The notes under the pieces are model-generated. The model saw only the letters and a list, made by a program, of their open reading frames with translations, was not told the origin of the DNA and did no database searches. Below are positions 44,435 to 53,717 of a stretch of 64,000 nucleotides of DNA, one piece after another. The position numbers were made by a program, and so were the translations under genes. Positions within the stretch are counted from its first letter, which is position 1; the number at the start of each line of letters is the position of its first letter. The stretch lies in assembly GCF_002368415.1 (NCBI RefSeq), contig NZ_AP018290.1:5779614-5843613 (forward strand). The letters run 5' to 3'. The stretch is from Calothrix sp. NIES-4105 (lineage in GTDB: Bacteria > Cyanobacteriota > Cyanobacteriia > Cyanobacteriales > Nostocaceae).

Positions 44435-44825
44435 CTTCTCTGTTTTTTAGCAGCATAAGAGAAACATGAGTAATACCTACTACAATCCAAAAGCGATAAA
44501 CGTCTCGGAATTAATTAGTAGCAATTTTTACCCAATTAGCGGTAGGTAGTAAATCAAAACACCACCTGTGCAAGGATATGGAACCACAAATTATTGAGTT
44601 TTAGGAAGTATTTAAGATTGAGAAGAGTACGTCCCAGTAACCAGTACACAATATAAGTTTTTAATCACTCTAGTGAAACGTAGCAGTCACTATACGATAC
44701 TGTCAACGGTCACTAAGACCTATTTTGAACTGTCACCAGCTGTCATTGCCTTCAAAGTCACCGTTACTGACGGTTAGTAGCGGTTATGATAAGGGTTTGA
44801 GCGTTTTATAGGGGAGTAAAATCTT
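44435..44825. other. Gap with repeated CTGTCA/AACGGT motifs upstream of the second RHH pair
   Basis: No gene. Between 44700 and 44785 there are several related words (CTGTCAACGGTCACT, CTGTCACCAGCTGTCATT, GTCACCGTTACTGACGGTTA), which look like operator or origin half sites for an RHH protein. Supported only by pattern. Confidence 0.4.
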
Positions 44826-45029
44826 ATGCCTGCTGGAAAATTTGCTAGACCACGATTAACAATGGTTCTAGACGAGGACGTTGTAGAGCTTACCAAAAAA
44901 TTAGCTGAGTTAGAACAACGCCCGATTGCTACCTTTGCAGCCCTTGTTTATAGCGAGTTAATCCGTGAACTAGCCGTAAAGGAGGGACTAATATCAAAAA
45001 AGTCGCTAGTCAAGAGTTACAAAACTTAA
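44826..45029 (+). CDS. Ribbon-helix-helix protein (copy 2, first gene)
   Basis: 67 residues: RPRLTMVLDEDVVELTKKLA and ATFAALVYSELIRELAVKEG, an RHH pattern. Shares the KSYKT-type end and downstream spacing with the gene at 43965 although the sequence has diverged more than the second genes. GGGGAGTAAAATCTT precedes the ATG. Confidence 0.7.
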   Translation: MPAGKFARPRLTMVLDEDVVELTKKLAELEQRPIATFAALVYSELIRELAVKEGLISKKSLVKSYKT

Positions 45030-45049
45030 CTAAAAATAATTCGACTAGC

Positions 45050-45283
45050 ATGGTACATAAGAGCAACAAGTCGGGGTATAATTGTCATGTGCCATCTACA
45101 GAGGACATCGAGATGATTACAGTAAGTCATCCAAATGCAGAATTATTAAAGGTGTTTTTGTACAAAGATGAAAAACAAGCGCTAAAAGAACTTTCTCAAA
45201 AGCAAGGTATCCCAATGTATCACCTTGTCAGAAAGATGATTTTAGAACTGTTGGAACAGCAAAACAAATCACAAGTATCTTAA
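45050..45283 (+). CDS. Small RHH-like protein (copy 2, second gene)
   Basis: 77 residues, clearly paralogous to 44180 (EDIEMITVSHPNAELLKVFL, KDEKQALKELSQKQGI, PMYHLVRKMILELLEQ). A hairpin ACCGCAGT...ACTGCGGT follows at 45283-45313. Probably part of the control circuit of the helicase downstream. Confidence 0.7.
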   Translation: MVHKSNKSGYNCHVPSTEDIEMITVSHPNAELLKVFLYKDEKQALKELSQKQGIPMYHLVRKMILELLEQQNKSQVS

Positions 45284-45407
45284 CCGCAGTTTCCCCACTA
45301 TGGGCACTGCGGTATAAGTACATGTTTACAAATTCATGTAAAGCATTGCTACAGCTTATATTTTCCTGAGCATAGGTACTATTTTAAGCCTTTGCACTGA
45401 TAAATAA

Positions 45408-45599
45408 TGAGTACTTATTTTTTACGAATACCTGGTAAGCAATACGGAGTCAGTATGAAATAATTTGGAAAGCACACTTGAGTATTAATCAAGCCGAAGC
45501 TACCAAACAAGCAAAGAATCTCCCTAGGAATCAACCTAGATACCATCCCACTGCGATAGTAGGTGATAGCTGGGAGTTATTAAGCTTTTGCAAATATTA
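45408..45599 (+). pseudogene. Possible frameshifted small gene upstream of the helicase
   Basis: ATG at 45408 gives MSTYFLRIPGKQYGVSMK then a stop; one frame over, SINQAEATKQAKNLPRNQPR and YHPTAIVGDSWELLSFCKY run to TAG 45599. The second part looks protein-like. Could be a broken small gene; not recognised. The rest of 45284-45656 has no gene. Confidence 0.3.
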
Positions 45600-45656
45600 G
45601 AATACTGGGACAAAGACAAAGTTCCCAGTGAATAAAATAATAATCACTATAATCAT

Positions 45657-47993
45657 ATGAAGAATCTAGTACAAAGTCAACCAGAACAAGTTAACTTATC
45701 AACTGCTAACAAGTTTCAGTACCCTATCTTATGGGTATCTGATTTTCTGGATGCATCCAACAGTTACCTTAGTGGTCTTTTTGATATAAGAGGCTTTGAA
45801 GAGATTGCTGATTACGTTGCAACTGATGCACAACATTATATTGTGGATACTGGCGCCAGTGAAGAAATTATCAAGGCTATTGCTTGGACAGTAGGAGAAT
45901 GCAGCATATGGCATTGTGAGTCTAAGTTACCTCTTTCATATTTGGCGCCTGACCAGGCTACATCTATTGAGGTATTTGACAATATACTCAATCACTCAAA
46001 CAAGATTGAAGATTGGTTGAAAGCAACCAACCAAGAGTCTAATAAATTACAACACCAAGATGCGGTTAATCTTGCACAAGTTGCAATTAGGTTGTTAAAA
46101 GGCTCTCAAAAGACTAGGGAGCTTGATATTCTAAGGAAAAGGTGTAATGAAAATCCTTTCAATTGGAATAATCTCATGAAAGAGCTAGAGGGCGAATTTC
46201 AAGAAGAGTTAGAACGTAGGAATATAGCTGCTAAACAACAAACCAGGCGAGATAGATTAAGACTTGAGTTATTAGCACTATCTGAAGAAACAGACATTCT
46301 TGCTTGGGATGACACGCTTAACGATATTGCTCAAAGATACGGTAAGAAGGTATCTAGACTTGAATCAATGCTCGTTCAGCTTATTGATTCCACGTCAAAG
46401 CCACAAGCTAGGCGCCTGACATCTCAGGAATTTTACGCAGCCAAAACTTCGGATGTTGAATGGCTAATACCAGGGTTGATGCCAGCAACGGGCGTAACTC
46501 TGATTGGAGCTAATCCAGGTGTAGGTAAAACAACACTTGGTTATGACCTTGCTGCTTCAGTCATTTACAACGAAGAGTTTTTAGATGAAAAACCTTTAAA
46601 AACTGGAAAAGTAATATTTGTGAATAGTTTCGGTGAAATGTCCGATAACGAGATGCTGTCTTCATTCATCGATAGGCGTATAGGTCTATCAGATAAATAT
46701 GAATTGTTGCTTGACTGGGATATGACGCAACTGCCAAAGCTTGAAAAAATGATTGAGGAGTTACAACCGACACTGATAGTCATTGATAGCTATAGAGGCA
46801 TTACAGGCTACTTACCTCATTTTGATGAGAATAACTCGAAAGCAGGATTGCCTATCCGACGATTACAAAGCTTGTGCAATCAATACAAAACAGCAATGCT
46901 TGTAATTCACCACAACAAGAAATTTCAGGAATATGAAGAAATTGCAAAATCAGCGGGTAACTTCTCTATTGCCGCTAGTAGTAGTGCTGTTTGGCAACTA
47001 GATAAAGACATGGTTAGTAATACTATCAAACTATCAACTGCGAAGATACGTGGCTCCGAACGTAGGGAACTTCAAATAACCCTGGATGGATTTGATCGAC
47101 ATTTTGATGTAATTAGCGACAGTGCAAAGCAGAACGAACAAGAGACTAAAGCCATCAAACCCAAAATAATAAACCTTTTGAGCTTAAATCCACATAACGC
47201 TATGCCATTAAAGGATATACCTGGATTGATTGGAGAGAACTATGATTCGACTCGTATAACAATAGACAGATTAATTAAAGAGGGTATTGTCTCTAAATTC
47301 TTAGGTGGCAAAGATAACAGAGAGAAGCTAGTTAAATTAACTTATATCCCCCCCTCCCCTAACTTTGTCTTGAACACTACTACTAGTACACCTCAAAATA
47401 CTTATATACATACTTTTAACAATACCGAACAGAATACCGAACAGTACGCCAAAAATACCGAACAAAATCAAATCATTCAAGATAGTTTGGTTACTTGTTC
47501 GGTATCTGAAATTGAGTCTATGCAACCAATACAGCAGATCCCGAACAGTCTTGAAGACAAAGACAAGGGGGAGGGCGCCCATAATTTCAGCAATCACAAT
47601 ACTGAGTCTTTAAACCATAAAAATAATCAAGTAAATACACGTATTAATTCGAGTGAATCGGCGCTAACTCAAACCAACAAAACTAATGATAATAAACCAA
47701 CGGCGCCGATTAGTGCAAAAACTTCTAAAAGCCCAAGGCAAACTGATAAAGCTACCCACGAAACAATAAAAACGGATAGCGATAAACCACTTGATATTTT
47801 CCCAGTAGGAGCAAAAGTAAAGTCAAAAAATCATGGTTATCAAAAAGACAAGATAGGTAAGGTGATTGTAAATGAGGGTGATGTGCCTACTCCTGGTGTT
47901 GCGCGCGTTCAATGGTATAGCGCTGAAGGTTATAAAGCTGAGGTAACTATAACCAATACCTGTGCTTTAAAACTAATTGAAGCTAACAAATAA
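45657..47993 (+). CDS. RepA-like replicative helicase/AAA_25 ATPase
   Basis: 778 residues. An N-terminal region of about 270 residues precedes a RecA-like domain: Walker A LIGANPGVGKTTLGYDLA (about 281), VIFVNSFGEMSD, Walker B TLIVIDSYRGITG and AMLVIHHNKK. A winged-helix-like segment follows, then a low-complexity Gln/Asn/Thr tail with NTEQ repeats, and a final domain FPVGAKVKSKNHGYQKDKIG resembling an SH3-like fold. Such proteins drive plasmid or phage replication. Preceded by RHH genes. The tail's DNA carries iteron-like repeats. Confidence 0.8.
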   Translation: MKNLVQSQPEQVNLSTANKFQYPILWVSDFLDASNSYLSGLFDIRGFEEIADYVATDAQHYIVDTGASEEIIKAIAWTVGECSIWHCESKLPLSYLAPDQATSIEVFDNILNHSNKIEDWLKATNQESNKLQHQDAVNLAQVAIRLLKGSQKTRELDILRKRCNENPFNWNNLMKELEGEFQEELERRNIAAKQQTRRDRLRLELLALSEETDILAWDDTLNDIAQRYGKKVSRLESMLVQLIDSTSKPQARRLTSQEFYAAKTSDVEWLIPGLMPATGVTLIGANPGVGKTTLGYDLAASVIYNEEFLDEKPLKTGKVIFVNSFGEMSDNEMLSSFIDRRIGLSDKYELLLDWDMTQLPKLEKMIEELQPTLIVIDSYRGITGYLPHFDENNSKAGLPIRRLQSLCNQYKTAMLVIHHNKKFQEYEEIAKSAGNFSIAASSSAVWQLDKDMVSNTIKLSTAKIRGSERRELQITLDGFDRHFDVISDSAKQNEQETKAIKPKIINLLSLNPHNAMPLKDIPGLIGENYDSTRITIDRLIKEGIVSKFLGGKDNREKLVKLTYIPPSPNFVLNTTTSTPQNTYIHTFNNTEQNTEQYAKNTEQNQIIQDSLVTCSVSEIESMQPIQQIPNSLEDKDKGEGAHNFSNHNTESLNHKNNQVNTRINSSESALTQTNKTNDNKPTAPISAKTSKSPRQTDKATHETIKTDSDKPLDIFPVGAKVKSKNHGYQKDKIGKVIVNEGDVPTPGVARVQWYSAEGYKAEVTITNTCALKLIEANK
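47421..47548 (+). repeat. Iteron-like AATACCGAACAG repeats inside the helicase gene
   Basis: Copies at 47421-47432, 47433-47444 and 47454-47465, an inverted TTGTTCGGTAT at 47495-47505, and ATCCCGAACAG at 47538-47548. The decayed copy at 43529-43660 keeps the same array and has an extra inverted element, although its frame is broken. Could be replication iterons or simply repeated NTEQ codons. Confidence 0.6.
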
Positions 47994-48074
47994 ATTTATG
48001 TAATATTCTGCCTTGCTTGCACTATTATTTGCTAAAATATTAGTCGTATAACTACAGTGCGATAAAAATAATGT

Positions 48075-48359
48075 ATGTATAAGGTTACAATGCATAGACG
48101 CGCGCTAATAGCGTTAGACACCCTTTCTACAGAAGAAAAGAGTAACTTGACACAAGCTTTAAATAATTTAGATATTTCGGATATAGATAATGCAGTAACA
48201 GGGAATATTCAAAGAATGAATACAGAAGAACCTTTATATTTCCTAAAAGTTGATTCTGAGCTAAGAGCAATCATACAAATTAATTCACCGGATGAAATAG
48301 AAGTTATGGATATTTTCACACAAGAACGGTTAAAATTATTTTCTAAAAGTAAATATTAA
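48075..48359 (+). CDS. RelE/ParE-like toxin
   Basis: 94 residues: MYKVTMHRRALIALDTLSTE, then YFLKVDSELRAIIQINSPDE and EVMDIFTQERL, a short RelE-type alpha/beta fold. No antitoxin gene is adjacent; the upstream gene is the helicase and 14 bases downstream begins a Shedu-like gene on the same strand. It may have lost its antitoxin or work with its neighbour. Confidence 0.6.
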   Translation: MYKVTMHRRALIALDTLSTEEKSNLTQALNNLDISDIDNAVTGNIQRMNTEEPLYFLKVDSELRAIIQINSPDEIEVMDIFTQERLKLFSKSKY

Positions 48360-48373
48360 TTTTCTATTTGACA

Positions 48374-49012
48374 ATGAAAGAGTTTGTAACACTAAACTTT
48401 GACCCTGCAATTTGTCGTTTTCAGCTTGAGGAATTTAAAGAGCTACTACAACAGAAAAAGCCACTATCTGAAAAAAATGATATTTTACCTTTCTTCAGAG
48501 AAAGGATTCAATTGTCTACATTTATTGGCTCATACCATAAAAATATTGAAAGATTGAACCGTGTTGCGTTTGAGTTTGATATTTTTGGAGATTTTGCAGC
48601 AGATTTGGCAGTTGGAGATTCTAGAAAGAAATCTTATTGCTTTATTGAATTTGAAGACGCAAGATTAAATAGTGTTTTTGTTAGCAAAACAGGAAAGTAT
48701 TGTCCTGAATGGTCGCCAAGATTTGAAAAAGGATTTAGCCAAATTATAGATTGGTTTTGGAAAATAGATGATTTAGAAAGAACAGATGACTTTGAGAATC
48801 GATTTGGCGGTAGAAGGATTGATTATATAGGAATGTTAATTATTGGTAGAAATGACTATTTGGAACCAAGGGAGAAAAAGAGATTAGTTTGGCGCCAAGA
48901 ACACTTAGTTTTAAATTCAAAACATGTCTACTGCTTGACTTTTGACGACCTATATAATGATTTACGGTTTCGTATTAATAAGTATTACCGAATACCAGAA
49001 ACTGATGGATAG
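48374..49012 (+). CDS. Shedu-like (DUF4263) nuclease
   Basis: About 212 residues from ATG 48374 (a TTG 6 bases upstream is possible). PD-(D/E)XK-like core: FDIFGDFAADLAVGD, CFIEFEDARLNSVF and RFEKGFSQIIDWFW, then RIDYIGMLIIGR and RQEHLVLNSKHVYCLTFDDL. This matches the DUF4263 (Shedu SduA) C-terminal nuclease. Shedu proteins degrade invading DNA. The usual ExK Lys is not obvious (EFED), so catalysis needs testing. Together with the RelE-like gene it may form a two-gene defence unit. Confidence 0.65.
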   Translation: MKEFVTLNFDPAICRFQLEEFKELLQQKKPLSEKNDILPFFRERIQLSTFIGSYHKNIERLNRVAFEFDIFGDFAADLAVGDSRKKSYCFIEFEDARLNSVFVSKTGKYCPEWSPRFEKGFSQIIDWFWKIDDLERTDDFENRFGGRRIDYIGMLIIGRNDYLEPREKKRLVWRQEHLVLNSKHVYCLTFDDLYNDLRFRINKYYRIPETDG

Positions 49013-49072
49013 CTTTCGGGAGAGGCGAAAATTTGGCGCCTCCTGAACTCTTACTACGAATGCTATCTTGAT

Positions 49073-51205
49073 CTAAACATTTTTGATTGTAGAAATTTGA
49101 TTATATTTTAGTTTCCATAAGCGAATAATACTACCGCGATTACCTTCACTACTTGCTAGCAATTTTCCATCTGAACTAAATGTTAAGGCTTCTACTTCTT
49201 CTTTATGAGCTTTAAAGCTATGAATTTCTTCCATTGTATTCAAATCCCAAAGTTTGATTATGCCATCACCATGACCGCTAGCTAAAATTGGCTCTTGAGG
49301 ATTAAAAGCTAAAGCTGTAATAGTTGCTGGTACTAACAGTGTTTTAATTTCATTGCCTTCTTGAACATTCCATAGTTTAAGCATCAAGTCCGAACCTCCA
49401 CTAGCTAAAATTTTATCGTCTGGGCTAAATGCAATTGCATTAGCATAATCTATATGACCAGTCAGACTAAAAACTAAATTTTTAGTTTCTACATTCCAGA
49501 GTATAATTTCTTGCTTAGTTCTAGTTACTAAAATAGCTCCTTGTGAACTGAGTGCCATTAATTTGCCGTATTTAGAGTCTACTTTTAAAAAAGTAAGCTC
49601 TTGCTTAGTTTGTAAATCCCATAGCTGAACAGGGTCTTCATCAAAGCGTCTTGCAAATACTTTTCTGTCTGTGCTAATTATCATTTCACTATTATAAGAA
49701 GAACCACCACCGTGTAAGTGGTATTTATCAGCTTTTGTTGAACTTGAGTAAAACTTCCTACTTTCAAATTTACCCCAAAATTCACTAGTAATTAGGATTG
49801 GATTTGATCTTTTATCACCATAAGTAAAGGCAACATGAGAATAATGGCTACTAAAAGGTTGTGAATAACCAAATATTTGCTTTTGTGTTTCAATGTCCCA
49901 TATCTTAAAATCTTTAGCACTTCTGCTAGCTAGAAGTTTACTGTTTGGACTAAAGGACAAAGATTGAACTGCTGCTTGGTGTCCGCTGAAAAGGTAAATT
50001 TTATTTCCAGTTTGCTTATCTATTAATTCAATTTGCCCGTCTATGTCAGGCGCACTTCTAGCAATGAAATAACCATCAGGACTGTTCGCTTGAGTTTGGA
50101 TGCCAGTTGAATAACCCTTAAAGGTGCGTGTTTCGTGACCAATATCATGTAGTTCAAAGGGTTCCCCTGTACCTATCATTTCTAAACCTTTACCGTTAGC
50201 ATCTAGCACAATAGAGGTAGAATTAGCAGAGTGATTTTTGAGGTTACTGATTAAATCACCTGTCAATGGATTCCATAATTTTAATTCGTTCACATAAAAA
50301 CTCTTATATATAGTTTGCCCATCAGCACCAAAAGCGACTGATACAACTGGCTCTGTTTGAATATTTATCTTATTTACTTCGCGTTTCGAGTCTGAATCTA
50401 TAAGAATAATTTTACGGTAATTATTGTAATAAGCAAATATGTTACCATTAGGACTAAATGCTATTGATTCCCCTAGCGCGTCTTTAAACTCAAGATGCAA
50501 ACTGTGTTTTATAATTTGATGCTCTAGTTTACCTAAAATAGCTGATTCGATATTAGCCTGTTTTGCCTCAGCAATCTCTGCTCCTCGTAAGTCAGTTTGC
50601 GTTAAAATTGCTCCATTTAATTCAGCTTTACTTAAGTCAGCTTTTTGTAAATTTGCATCAGTTAGGTCAGAAAATTGCAGTTTACACTCATGCAAATAAG
50701 CTTGTTTAAAGCTTGCTTTTTTGAGATTTGCTTTCCGCAGCCTAGCATCAAAAAAATTTACTTTATCTAAAGTAGATTCTTCCAGGTTTGCTCCTGTCAG
50801 TTCAGCACGTTTTAATCCTGCTTCCTGAAGATTAGCTTTAGATAATTGGACACGAGGCATATACGCATAATTTAGATTAGCTGCTGTTAAATTAGCTGCA
50901 TTTAAGTTAGCTCCGTCTAGTTTTGCTTCTTCCAAATTTACTTGATTTAAATTTGCTTGGCTCAAATCAGCATGTTGTAAATCAGCCTTTTCTAAGTTGG
51001 CTTGGCTTAGGTTCGCATTGCTCAGTTTGGCGCCTACAAGTTTCGCTTTACGCAAGTTAGCATTACTCAAATTAATCCCTGATAAATCAAGTTTACTTAA
51101 GTCCGCATTTTCTAAGTTAATTCGAGCAAAGTCACGTTCTCCACGTGCGTATGCAGATAAAAGCTTTTTAATTGATTCAATCAAAACTTTGTTTTCTTCA
51201 AGCAT
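49073..51205 (-). CDS. Pentapeptide-repeat plus WD40-repeat protein
   Basis: 710 residues. Residues about 25-225 are pentapeptide repeats of the A(D/N)LxxAxL type (LSNANLSQANLEKADLQHAD). Residues about 240-700 form WD40 blades (LASGGSDLMLKLWNVQEG, LASGHGDGIIKLWDLNTMEE). The first 24 residues are a helix. Such fusions are frequent in filamentous cyanobacteria and serve as scaffolds. It starts 8 bases after the LRV gene's stop, so the two are probably co-transcribed. Confidence 0.9.
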   Translation of the reverse strand: MLEENKVLIESIKKLLSAYARGERDFARINLENADLSKLDLSGINLSNANLRKAKLVGAKLSNANLSQANLEKADLQHADLSQANLNQVNLEEAKLDGANLNAANLTAANLNYAYMPRVQLSKANLQEAGLKRAELTGANLEESTLDKVNFFDARLRKANLKKASFKQAYLHECKLQFSDLTDANLQKADLSKAELNGAILTQTDLRGAEIAEAKQANIESAILGKLEHQIIKHSLHLEFKDALGESIAFSPNGNIFAYYNNYRKIILIDSDSKREVNKINIQTEPVVSVAFGADGQTIYKSFYVNELKLWNPLTGDLISNLKNHSANSTSIVLDANGKGLEMIGTGEPFELHDIGHETRTFKGYSTGIQTQANSPDGYFIARSAPDIDGQIELIDKQTGNKIYLFSGHQAAVQSLSFSPNSKLLASRSAKDFKIWDIETQKQIFGYSQPFSSHYSHVAFTYGDKRSNPILITSEFWGKFESRKFYSSSTKADKYHLHGGGSSYNSEMIISTDRKVFARRFDEDPVQLWDLQTKQELTFLKVDSKYGKLMALSSQGAILVTRTKQEIILWNVETKNLVFSLTGHIDYANAIAFSPDDKILASGGSDLMLKLWNVQEGNEIKTLLVPATITALAFNPQEPILASGHGDGIIKLWDLNTMEEIHSFKAHKEEVEALTFSSDGKLLASSEGNRGSIIRLWKLKYNQISTIKNV

Positions 51206-51213
51206 ATATTTTT

Positions 51214-53313
51214 TTATGAGTTTAATATATATTTTTCTAATGATTTTTTTGCAGCAGCACGAACTAATTGATTGCTATCTTTTGCCAACTGTTGGATAGT
51301 TCCTAGAGAACTCGTTGAATTTTGTGCTACGGCAAAGCGTTCTAGCCATGAAATAGAAAATATTTTTTCCTGCAATGTTGTCTTAGACACTTGGGACTGA
51401 AGTAAAACTATATAATTAACGATAGCAGATTTAGTGTTTAAATAATGATTTATTACTAAAATTAAGCTATTTGGGTTTTGAAGCAAAAAGTCTGGGTTTT
51501 GTTTTAAGTAATCATTTGCATATTTACCACAAAGAATACGTTCAATAGCATCTTTTGATAAATTAAGGTTTTGCATTGCTTTATCTCGAACTGAGTTTTC
51601 GCTATCTTCGGCTAACTCTTCAAGAACAACACTCGGAGTATTTGGACTTTGTGCTAATGCTAGGCGTATTTTTAATTGTTTATCATCAGTTAAGTAAGCA
51701 AGACCTTCCGCAGGGGTGCTAGGATTTTGGGCTATAGCCTCGCGGACTTTATATTCACTGGAGCGGGCTAACTGTATCAGTAAGTCAGCAGGTAAATCAA
51801 CACGACGAGCAAGGTATACGCGAGCAGCTTCTTTTCCCTCCTGTATTAATCTTTGTAAAATAATTTCTACAGGGCTTGCACTTTCTTCTGCTAAAATATC
51901 TTCAATATCATTTACTTCAGTAGAACCATAGTTTTGGCTTGACATGCGAGCAGCAACACCACGAGATGCCCAGCTATCCCTTGCAAGTTGTTTGAAAACG
52001 ATATCTGTTGGCGTTCTTATATTCCACGCAATTGCATATCGAACATGATGGGAATCATCTTGAGCTAATTTTTCTAAAATGCTGATTGGTGTTTTAGGAT
52101 TGCTAGCAACACTCTGACGAATCATTTCTTCTTTATCTTTTGCTAACTCTTCTAACAGAAAGATTGGTGTATTAGGATTTGAGGCTGCATGAGAACGATT
52201 ACTCCAATTTTTATCCCAATCAGGTCTTTGGTAAGTTTCTAAAATATTCGCAATTCTGACAGATTCGTTACTAAAATCAAAAACTCCATAACTACTCTGC
52301 CTTAATTTAATTATCTCACTTGCTATACATGCAACCTCCCCATTTTTGTCATTTATAAGCTCTTGAATAACACTTAGAGGTGTGTTTGGGTTTTGGGCAA
52401 CTTTTTCCCTAACCTTACTATAGTTTTCTTTTGCTAGGCTTTCTAAAATAGTGAGGGGTGTATCTGGATTACTTGCAAGAGCAGAACGAACACTTCCTAA
52501 TCCATGAATCTCCTCACAGTCAGCCATTAGTTGTAATTTAGTATCTGTAGGCACACGAGGGTTTCTAGCCACCTCATAGCGTATTATTGGATTTATATGG
52601 CAAGCTAGTTGTCTTAAAACATCTGGAAGGGTTGCAGGAGAAGTTGCTAATGACCTACATATATACTCATAACTTGAATCTTGCACCAAATACTCAATAA
52701 TATATTTTGGAATAGGGCAAATCTGAGCTAAAATAGCAAGGCAATAAAGACTATTGGATTCGGCTCTATAAGCCGGAGACATATTTCCTTGAATAACTTC
52801 TCTTGCTTTTTCCTCATACCCCTCTGTTAACTCTCCAGCAAAATTAACGTGTAAACGAGCAGACTCTGCAACTTGAGCATCTCGACTTTGAGTTAATCGT
52901 TCTAAAACCTTTTTGGATGTCTGAATATTATTAGCTAATGCTAATTGTACTTCCACATCAGCTTTGTTTGCTGCTTGCTCTAAAATAAACAATGGCACAT
53001 TATCCAGCTTCAAAATACTCCGTAGTGTAGGCAGTGGAATTTCCGCAACCAAGTTCGGATTTTCTAGTAGCAACAGTGAAAATACGGGATTTTCTACTAA
53101 TTGCATCGGAAATTCGGCGCCAAGTCTTAAAAGTGTATCTGCTGGAGTATTTGGATTTGCTGCAACTGCTCTACGAGTCGCTTTGTCTTGAGAACGTGCT
53201 AATTCTTGCAGAAGTTCGGGGTCAGTGCTTACATCTTCTGCTGCTACTCTTGCTTGTTCTAAAGTATTGGCAAGACTAGTGTTTACAAATTGAGGTGGAG
53301 TTTTTTCATCCAT
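51214..53313 (-). CDS. Leucine-rich-repeat-variant (LRV) protein
   Basis: About 699 residues from ATG 53313 (codons further up look non-coding). It consists of many 24-residue units with VRxxVAxNPNTPxxxLxxLA, e.g. TRRAVAANPNTPADTLLRLG and IRQSVASNPKTPISILEKLA. LRV/HEAT-like solenoids bind proteins. No catalytic domain. It leads the operon with the pentapeptide-WD40 gene; both are likely parts of one assembly. Confidence 0.88.
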   Translation of the reverse strand: MDEKTPPQFVNTSLANTLEQARVAAEDVSTDPELLQELARSQDKATRRAVAANPNTPADTLLRLGAEFPMQLVENPVFSLLLLENPNLVAEIPLPTLRSILKLDNVPLFILEQAANKADVEVQLALANNIQTSKKVLERLTQSRDAQVAESARLHVNFAGELTEGYEEKAREVIQGNMSPAYRAESNSLYCLAILAQICPIPKYIIEYLVQDSSYEYICRSLATSPATLPDVLRQLACHINPIIRYEVARNPRVPTDTKLQLMADCEEIHGLGSVRSALASNPDTPLTILESLAKENYSKVREKVAQNPNTPLSVIQELINDKNGEVACIASEIIKLRQSSYGVFDFSNESVRIANILETYQRPDWDKNWSNRSHAASNPNTPIFLLEELAKDKEEMIRQSVASNPKTPISILEKLAQDDSHHVRYAIAWNIRTPTDIVFKQLARDSWASRGVAARMSSQNYGSTEVNDIEDILAEESASPVEIILQRLIQEGKEAARVYLARRVDLPADLLIQLARSSEYKVREAIAQNPSTPAEGLAYLTDDKQLKIRLALAQSPNTPSVVLEELAEDSENSVRDKAMQNLNLSKDAIERILCGKYANDYLKQNPDFLLQNPNSLILVINHYLNTKSAIVNYIVLLQSQVSKTTLQEKIFSISWLERFAVAQNSTSSLGTIQQLAKDSNQLVRAAAKKSLEKYILNS

Positions 53314-53717
53314 TGTTGGAATTAGATTGCGAGGTAAATGCGTAGGAGCGCGCGTGGTTGTAGTAGGTTCAGGACATGGCAACAATTGCCACCTACTTTT
53401 TGATACGCGCGCAAGCTGTAATTATTTATGCTATTCCTGTTTTTGTATAATAGTCATCTTGGTAAATACGGAAATATGGTCTGACTCTCAAGGTAATATA
53501 ATTCAAGCTATTGACAAGGGACTTCCAAATAAAAAATATCCAAAATTTTCTTGTGGGGTGTAAGTCCCTTACGCCTTAAATCTGGACAGGGCAAGAGAAA
53601 GCCCATTCCACAATACAGGAGAATTAAATTTTTGGAAGTCTTTAAACGATTACCACTCCTCGCGCGCTTTGTAAGTTTCTCCTAATGTCGGCGCCTACTG
53701 AAAGCTTAGTACAAATG
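53314..53717. other. Gap upstream of the LRV gene
   Basis: About 400 bases without a supported gene. It has GCGCGC palindromes near 53349 and 53661 and ends in GGCGCCTACTGAAAGCTTAG (53690 on), which resembles 49035 on. A 78-codon open frame at 53327-53563 has no recognisable content. Confidence 0.5.
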
